Shown: positions 59,054 to 64,000 of the stretch, one piece after another
Layout of the letters: every line of letters starts with the position of its first letter
Numbering within the stretch: position 1 is the first letter of the stretch
DNA from: Streptomyces humicola
GTDB taxonomy: Bacteria; Actinomycetota; Actinomycetes; Streptomycetales; Streptomycetaceae
NCBI RefSeq assembly: GCF_024436035.1
Contig: NZ_JANFNG010000035.1
Location: 1 to 64,000 of the forward strand
Reading direction: 5' to 3'
DNA length: 64,000 nucleotides
The notes under the pieces: model-generated
What the model saw: the letters and a program-made list of their open reading frames with translations, nothing else
Told to the model about the DNA's origin: nothing
Database searches by the model: none
Program-made: the position numbers and the translations under genes

Positions 59054-59350
59054 GTGATCTTCAAGCGCATCGGCAGCAGCCGGCCGTATCCCGACCACGG
59101 CCGTACGAGCACCCGCGAATGGGCGGACGTCGCACCGCGCCCGGTACGCCTCGACCAGCTGGTCACCACCAAGGGACAGCTCGATCTGGAGACACTCCTG
59201 GCCGAGGACTCGACGTTCTACGGAGACCTCTTCGCTCACGTCGTGAAGTGGAAGGGTGATCTGTACCTCGAGGACGGCCTGCACCGTGCGGTGCGGGCGG
59301 CCCTGCAACAGCGCCAGGTCCTGCACGCACGGGTACTGGAGATGGACTGA
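59054..59350 (+). CDS. conserved actinobacterial protein (VapB-annotated type)
   Basis: 98 residues: VIFKRIGSSRPYPDHGRTST, LETLLAEDSTFYGDLFAHVV, KWKGDLYLEDGLHRAVRAAL. A GTG start is followed by the conserved MIFKRIG pattern. I have seen automated annotation call it a VapB antitoxin, but no toxin lies next to it, so the function is open. It precedes the LytR-C gene, as in other Streptomyces. Confidence 0.8.
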   Translation: MIFKRIGSSRPYPDHGRTSTREWADVAPRPVRLDQLVTTKGQLDLETLLAEDSTFYGDLFAHVVKWKGDLYLEDGLHRAVRAALQQRQVLHARVLEMD

Positions 59351-59551
59351 GCCTCCGACCGATCGAGCGCGCCGAGTCGCCGAGTCGCCAAGTCGCCGAC
59401 GGGGCACCGGGCCCAGTGAGACGCCGGGAAGAGCGTTGCGTCCATTCACTTGCCCGCCCCCAACGGACAATTGACCCTTTCGGGTTGACCGATAGGGCCA
59501 TTCGCTGATCATCTAGTAGGCCCGCGCCGGATCCCGCACTACGCTGCGGAT

Positions 59552-60190
59552 ATGAGCATGCTCACGCCCCCCGGCATGGGCGGGAAGTACCGCATCACCG
59601 GGAACCAGTACCCACGCATGCGGCGCCCCCGCAACCACCGCCGAGTCGTGCTGACCGGCATCTCCGTGATCGCTGTGCTCGGCCTGATCGGCTGGGGGAC
59701 GGTACAGCTCATCGATGTGTTCGGCGGCCAATTCGGCTTCGCGCATGCCAACGCCGCCCAGGGCTCGCACTGCCGCAACGGCACCTCCGGCAGCCCCGCG
59801 GACGCACTGCCCCAACCGAACGCCATCACCGTCAACGTCTACAACGCCACGCCGCGCACCGGCCTCGCCAAGGCCACGGCCGACCAGCTAAGGCAGCGCG
59901 GCTTCACCATCGGCAAGATTGGCAACGCCCCGGCCCAGTACGAGAACAAGGTCACCGGCACCGCGGTCCTCCTCGGCGGCCCGAAGGCGCAGTCCGCGCT
60001 GAAGGTGCTGTCCACGCAGCTCGCCGCCGCGCAAGGCAGGACCGATCCGGCCCGCACCGGCGCCTCCGACGTCGACCTGATCATCGGCAACGGCTTCGGG
60101 AGCCTGGACCCCAAGCCCAACGCCGACCACGCCCTGGCCGCGCTGGCCCACCCGTCCCCCGCGCCGTCCGCGTCGCGCAAGAGCTGCTGA
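59552..60190 (+). CDS. LytR C-terminal domain protein, membrane anchored
   Basis: 212 residues with one N-terminal membrane helix (VVLTGISVIAVLGLIGWGTV) and an extracytoplasmic LytR_C domain (ITVNVYNATPRTGLAKATAD; LRQRGFTIGKIGNAP). These domains occur at the ends of LCP wall-polymer ligases; standalone forms may assist them at the cell surface. Confidence 0.85.
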   Translation: MSMLTPPGMGGKYRITGNQYPRMRRPRNHRRVVLTGISVIAVLGLIGWGTVQLIDVFGGQFGFAHANAAQGSHCRNGTSGSPADALPQPNAITVNVYNATPRTGLAKATADQLRQRGFTIGKIGNAPAQYENKVTGTAVLLGGPKAQSALKVLSTQLAAAQGRTDPARTGASDVDLIIGNGFGSLDPKPNADHALAALAHPSPAPSASRKSC

Positions 60191-60206
60191 CGGGAGAACG
60201 CTCCGC

Positions 60207-60842
60207 TCAGCCGACCGTCCCGTACATCCGGTCACCCGCATCGCCGAGCCCCGGGACGATGTAGCCATGCTCGTTGAGCCGCTCGTCGACCGCGCCCGTG
60301 ACCACGGTGACCGGCCGCCCCGCCAGCTCGCGCTCCATGAGCTCGACGCCCTCCGGCGCCGCGAGCAGGCATATCGCGGTGACGTCGTCCGCACCGCGCC
60401 CTATCAGCGTGTTGATCGCCGCGACGAGGGTGCCGCCGGTGGCGAGCATCGGGTCGAGCACGTACACCTGCCGTCCGGACAGGTCGTCCGGCATGCGCGT
60501 GGCATACGTCGACGCCTGGAGGGTGTCCTCGTTGCGCACCATGCCGAGGAACCCGACCTCGGCGGTCGGCAGCAGCCGCACCATCCCGTCGAGCATCCCC
60601 AGACCGGCCCGCAGGATCGGTACGACGAGCGGCCGCGGGCGTGCGAGCCTCACGCCGGTGGTCGGGCAGACCGGCGTGGTGATGTCGACCTGTTCGGTGC
60701 GCACGTCCCGCGTCGCCTCGTAGGCGAGCAGAGTGACCAGCTCATCGGCCAGGCGACGGAACGTGGGCGAGTCGGTGCGCTGGTCGCGCAATGTGGTGAG
60801 TTTGTGCGCCACCAGCGGGTGGTCGACGACGTGGATCCGCAT
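60207..60842 (-). CDS. upp: uracil phosphoribosyltransferase
   Basis: 211 residues with [20 protein letters not shown] (substrate-binding start), [20 protein letters not shown] and the PRPP motif [20 protein letters not shown], then [19 protein letters not shown] at the C-terminus. It makes UMP from uracil and PRPP. It is convergent with the LytR-C gene (16 bp gap). Confidence 0.96.
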   Translation of the reverse strand: MRIHVVDHPLVAHKLTTLRDQRTDSPTFRRLADELVTLLAYEATRDVRTEQVDITTPVCPTTGVRLARPRPLVVPILRAGLGMLDGMVRLLPTAEVGFLGMVRNEDTLQASTYATRMPDDLSGRQVYVLDPMLATGGTLVAAINTLIGRGADDVTAICLLAAPEGVELMERELAGRPVTVVTGAVDERLNEHGYIVPGLGDAGDRMYGTVG

Positions 60843-61060
60843 GCCCCAGACATTAACGGAGGTACGCGCGCCCCGGCCCCGCCCGGCCCGCGGCGGCCCG
60901 CGTAGCGCTCATCACACGAAAAAACGTGTACGGCCTGGCACGACGCAGTGCGGAAGACCCTTCCCAGAGCTTAGGTTTCTGCCACGATGCGGAGTGGGCG
61001 GGACTGTTCTGTCGACGTCTCGTCCGTCCCGGCACACCTAAGACCAGTGGGAGAGTCACG

Positions 61061-61600
61061 GTGTACTTCGCCGCACTGCTCGCGCGCACCGAGGACGGGT
61101 GGAAAGCGCGCGATACGGAGCTCGATGATGTGGAAACCCTCGCCGACCTGGCCGAGCTCGCTCGCGAGGCCATGACGGACGAGGAAACGGTGCTCGCCTG
61201 GATCGAGCAAGAGGACTCGTGGTTCGGCGTCGTCCGCGTGGACGGCGAGGACGATCCGAGGATCTATGTCTCGGACGCGGCGAGCGCGTCACGCAGTTCG
61301 TACGGGGCCATGCTCACCGACGAGCTCGTCGGACGTGACCTCGACGACCTCGACGACCTCGACGCCCTCGACCTCGACGGCACCGAGGACGGGGAGGACG
61401 AGGAAACGGAGGACGACGACAGCGCGCAGGACGCAGAACCGATCCCGGCCGGACCGCTCGGTGAGGCCGACCTGCTCGCGGATCTCGGCGTGAGCGAGAA
61501 GCAGCTGCTGTCGCTGAGCAGCGACGGCGAACCGGGCGAGGCGCTCAGCGTGATCGCCGAGGCGCTCGGCTGCGACGCTGACCTCGAGGCGGTCCGCTGA
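61061..61600 (+). CDS. tRNA adenosine deaminase-associated protein
   Basis: 179 residues: VYFAALLARTEDGWKARDTE at the start, an acidic middle (DDLDDLDALDLDGTEDGEDE) and a helical end. It almost always precedes tadA in actinobacteria; here the gap is 2 nt. GGGAG is 7 nt before the GTG. Role unknown, perhaps assembly or regulation of TadA. Confidence 0.88.
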   Translation: MYFAALLARTEDGWKARDTELDDVETLADLAELAREAMTDEETVLAWIEQEDSWFGVVRVDGEDDPRIYVSDAASASRSSYGAMLTDELVGRDLDDLDDLDALDLDGTEDGEDEETEDDDSAQDAEPIPAGPLGEADLLADLGVSEKQLLSLSSDGEPGEALSVIAEALGCDADLEAVR

Positions 61601-61602
61601 CG

Positions 61603-62169
61603 ATGCCCGACGGCGATCCGGTGCGGGACCCGTGGGTCGCGCCGATACGGCTCGCCCTGGAGCAGGCCGCGCTCGCGCCGCGCAGCGGCGACGTGCCGGT
61701 GGGCGCGGTCGTCCTCGCCCCGGACGGGTCGGTGATCGGCCGCGGACACAATGAGCGGGAGGCGGTCGGCGACCCGACCGCCCACGCCGAGGTGCTGGCC
61801 ATCCGCGAGGCGGCCGGCGCCGTCGGCTCCTGGCGCCTGACTGGCTGCACGCTCGTCGTCACGCTGGAGCCGTGCACGATGTGCGCGGGGGCCATCGTCC
61901 TCTCCCGCCTGGAGCGCGTGGTCTACGGAGCCGTCGACGAGAAGGCCGGCGCCGTCGGCTCGCTGTGGGACGTCGTGCGCGACCGCCGCCTCAACCACCG
62001 CCCTGAGGTCATCGCCGGAGTCCTCCCGGACGAGTGCGCCCGCCTGCTCACGGATTTCTTCCGCGGACCGTCGAGGCCAGCGCAGTCGGCGGGCCCGTCG
62101 AAGCCGTCCGGACCGTCCGGACCGTCCGGACCGGGAGCCGATTTCGGAGCACCGCCGGACGTCCGCTAA
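61603..62169 (+). CDS. tadA: tRNA-specific adenosine deaminase
   Basis: 188 residues with the deaminase zinc motif HAE (PTAHAEVLAIREA) and PCxxC (LEPCTMCAGAIVLSR). It converts A34 to inosine in tRNA-Arg(ACG). The C-terminal tail has GPSKPSGPSGPSGP repeats from tandem CCGTCCGGA units (62098-62130). It forms an operon with the preceding gene and ends just before tRNA-Ser(CGA). Confidence 0.95.
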   Translation: MPDGDPVRDPWVAPIRLALEQAALAPRSGDVPVGAVVLAPDGSVIGRGHNEREAVGDPTAHAEVLAIREAAGAVGSWRLTGCTLVVTLEPCTMCAGAIVLSRLERVVYGAVDEKAGAVGSLWDVVRDRRLNHRPEVIAGVLPDECARLLTDFFRGPSRPAQSAGPSKPSGPSGPSGPGADFGAPPDVR

Positions 62170-62179
62170 GCTCTCTCCC

Positions 62180-62269
62180 GGTAGCGTGTCCGAGCGGCCG
62201 AAGGAGCGCGCCTCGAAAGCGCGTGAGGGGGCAACTCCTCCGTGGGTTCAAATCCCACCGCTACCGCCA
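62180..62269 (+). tRNA. tRNA-Ser (anticodon CGA), CCA encoded
   Basis: Acceptor GGTAGCG (62180) pairs with CGCTACC (62259-62265); anticodon loop CTCGAAA with CGA; long variable arm (GAGGGGGCAACTCCTC); T-arm GGGTTCAAATCCC. GCCA follows. No sign that this second Ser tRNA was used for integration. Confidence 0.97.
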
Positions 62270-62274
62270 GTAAC

Positions 62275-62314
62275 ACCGCCCTGACATGCGGAAACGCGAG
62301 TCAGGGCGGTTTTT
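62275..62314 (+). terminator. rho-independent terminator after tRNA-Ser(CGA)
   Basis: ACCGCCCTGAC and GTCAGGGCGGT form a perfect 11-bp stem around a 14-nt loop, followed by TTTTT. Confidence 0.9.
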
Positions 62315-62469
62315 CGTGCTGACACGTCAGCGCACTCGTGCTGACAAAACAGCTTCATGGCGGAAGCGGGACTACCAACACCCTGTTCACCAGGGGCTTC
62401 TGTGTGAGCTCGGCCTGCACGGGAACCTTGCCGGGGGTCTTCCCCCAGGCGGCCGCGGCGCCAGTCCGG

Positions 62470-62690
62470 GCGCACGATCACCTGATCGCGCGCAGCAACG
62501 AGGTCGTGTCGGAGTGGAGCGTCGTCTTCACCCCTCCGGGAACCAGCAAGCGGCTGATCAACCGGGGAACAGAGTGGTGCGTCATACGCGACGCGCAGAT
62601 CCGTGAAGTGCGGGCGTACTACAGCGCCGCCCCGGATTCGAGCAGCGAGCTCGCGACGTTTCCGTACGCGGACCGCGGCTACCTGCAAAT
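62470..62690 (+). pseudogene. SnoaL/NTF2-like protein, C-terminal relic
   Basis: The frame DHLIARSNEVVSEWSVVFTP, NRGTEWCVIRDAQIREVRAY and LATFPYADRGY is the C-terminal half of a nuclear-transport-factor-2-like (SnoaL) protein. The N-terminal half is replaced by unrelated sequence after the terminator, and the frame runs on without its normal stop. Confidence 0.65.
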
Positions 62691-62976
62691 GCAGGCCGTG
62701 ATGAGCCGGAGAGGGATTGGCAGCTGGCGAGGGCACTGGGCCGCGGCCGGATCGGCGTCCGGTCGGGGCCTCGTTGGCCTCAACTCCCAGCGCCCTGTGG
62801 CTGGCGGGCCCGCGCGGTGTAGCGTCGTGATCAGTAGTCGTGGTTCCGAAGCACCGTTCGCCCGTGAGACGCGTCGCGGGCGTTCTTGCTGTGCAGCGTC
62901 TCTCCGGGCCAGGGCGATCACCTCCCGGATCCCGCACGGTGCGGGGCCGGTACGAGCTCCCTTGGAGGAGACGGGC

Positions 62977-63176
62977 ATGGCCAGTGGAACCGTGAAGTGG
63001 TTCAACGCGGAAAAGGGCTCGGCTTCATCGAGCACGGCGGCGGCCCGGACGACTTTGCGCACTACTCGAACATCGACGCCGAGGGCTTCCGCGAGCTGCA
63101 GGAGGGCCAGAAGGTCACGTTCGACATCACCCAGGGACAGAAGGGACCGCAGGCGGAGCACATCCGCCCCGCGTAG
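62977..63176 (+). pseudogene. second cold-shock gene with a 1-bp deletion
   Basis: The start [14 protein letters not shown] is followed by a missing base (GGCTCGGCTTC instead of GGCTTCGGCTTC at about 63018), after which the +1 frame continues GFIEHGGGPDDFAHYSNIDA, FRELQEGQKVTFDITQGQKG to PQAEHIRPA. GGAGGAG precedes the ATG. Either a recent pseudogene or a base-call error. Confidence 0.85.
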
Positions 63177-63390
63177 TCGCCTGACGTGCGTCCGCTTGGA
63201 TGATCTCCGGTTGCGGCGGTCGCACAGGGGCCACACGCTGGAACAGCGCAGAACAAAGCCGCCGCCCACTCAGCCGGGTCCTTTCGGGCGGGGGCGAGCA
63301 CGAGAAGAGGCCCCGAGCCGGGACGCACAGCCAGCTCGGGGCCTCCTTGCTGCCCGGGGTGCCCGCCTCCACCAGCAGGGCATCGGGCGG

Positions 63391-63801
63391 TCAGGTCATG
63401 ATGAACGACCGGAACCCAGCCGCACGTACACCCTCGCCGTTGCAGGCCGGGCACTTCACACGCGAAGCGCCGGCAGTCTCGGGCAGGAGCTGCTCACCCC
63501 TGCCCTCGCAACGGTCGCACCTCTGCGCGGGCGCGTCGGTCTGGCGCTGACGCAGCGACGCGACCACGTGCGCGTACTTCGGTCTGGCCAGGTTACGCGC
63601 CCGGGTGGCGCCTGCGGCGCGCTATGCGACGCCTGACGAGCAGTGCCGCGGGCCTTCCGGTCCGATCGGCCCGCAGCCGCCCGGCCGAAGCGTGCGGGAG
63701 CAGTTCGCCTCCGCCGTGACTAGTTCCTTTTCCGGGCTTCGCCACAGCTCCATGTCGGTGGTGTAGCCGGCCTCTTCGATCAGCGTGACGGTGCGTGCCA
63801 T
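63391..63801 (-). pseudogene. small zinc-finger ORF interrupted by a TAG
   Basis: From an ATG at 63801 one frame reads MARTVTLIEEAGYTTDMELW to CSSGVA, stops at TAG (63622-63624), and continues in the same frame with a DnaJ-like zinc finger: CDRCEGRGEQLLPETAGASR, KCPACNGEGVRAAGF (two CxxCxGxG-type units). The second half could also start alone at a GTG (63567, 58 aa). I cannot tell whether it is one broken gene or two small genes. Confidence 0.4.
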
Positions 63802-63897
63802 GGCCGCAGATGGACATGGTATTCGTTTTCATCTAGCCTGGTGGCGTCTGCCGCGCGGCTTGCCCGTGCGCGGGGCCCGTTGCGAAGGAGAACCCCC

Positions 63898-64000
63898 ATG
63901 CCGATTGGCGTCCGACCGTCAGGGCTGCCGCCGCAGTTCACCGAGTTGAAAGGATCCGTACGGCGTCTGCTCGGCCTCGACGACGACACCGCCGTGGTGA
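63898..64000 (+). CDS. unknown protein, N-terminus only (runs off the right edge)
   Basis: GAAGGAG lies 7 nt before the ATG. The 34 visible residues, MPIGVRPSGLPPQFTELKGS and VRRLLGLDDDTAVV, do not identify a family. Confidence 0.55.
   Translation, partial: MPIGVRPSGLPPQFTELKGSVRRLLGLDDDTAVV

Noticed and set aside
59054..59350. Toxin-antitoxin pair at the VapB-annotated gene
   Set aside because: No toxin-type gene is adjacent on either side; the next gene is a LytR-C membrane protein.

Overview
The window is high-GC actinobacterial DNA, almost certainly Streptomycetaceae: GC-rich third positions, GTG starts, chaplin, NsrR, MerR-PP2C and DUF5994/DUF6296-type genes, a 3-Cys P450 ferredoxin and pSAM2-like mobile DNA. 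No database was searched; family names come from motifs and memory.

1-15.7 kb and about 50-64 kb are chromosomal. The left part holds an acyl-CoA dehydrogenase/TetR/OB-fold locus with paired TetR boxes, a secreted polysaccharide deacetylase, GtrA, an S9 peptidase, SURF1, an ECF sigma factor coupled to a membrane protein, the asd-ask pair, then recR-ybaB-dnaX, the small SRP RNA and a tRNA-Ser(GGA). The right part holds a cold-shock gene with a leader hairpin, DUF5994, a Ca2+/H+-type exchanger, an NsrR locus with a relic of hmpA, CapA, a HhH DNA glycosylase, a MerR-PP2C fusion, a LytR-C protein, upp, tadA with its partner, and tRNA-Ser(CGA).

15.7-47.5 kb is a tandem pile-up of integrative elements on the 3' end of tRNA-Ser(GGA). 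The last ~52-56 bases of the tRNA recur at 30432, 36864, 39833 and 45408, each followed by a strong hairpin and by an integrase gene or integrase scar. Element A (15762-30487) is an actinomycete integrative and conjugative element with complete core genes: int, xis, a RepSA-type HUH replication initiator, Spd-like membrane proteins, an FtsK/TraB translocase, an SCO3933-type protein, a KorSA-like GntR repressor with repeated operators, and a Pif-like NUDIX protein. It is interrupted by an IS481-type element and carries a large nested inverted repeat (candidate replication or transfer site). Its low-GC cargo includes a P-loop ATPase split by an A-AAA-AAG frameshift and a two-TM DUF4231 protein. 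Elements B (30432-36915), C (36864-39888) and D (39833-45461) have lost their core but keep cargo: a NUDIX gene, a secreted TNT-domain protein between 80-bp inverted repeats, a GNAT enzyme, several broken genes, and in D an old-yellow-enzyme/TetR pair plus a ferredoxin/ferredoxin reductase/P450 operon. A further decayed element (E) seems to run from 45.46 to about 47.46 kb. Paired integrase arm-type repeats match inside each att-bounded interval but differ between neighbouring intervals, so the array looks like serial integration of two related subfamilies rather than duplication of one element.

Between the array and the right-hand core lie two low-complexity surface proteins (a His-rich chaplin with a sortase signal and a GQPVY-repeat protein), a decayed aquaporin and an ArsC-ArsN fusion.
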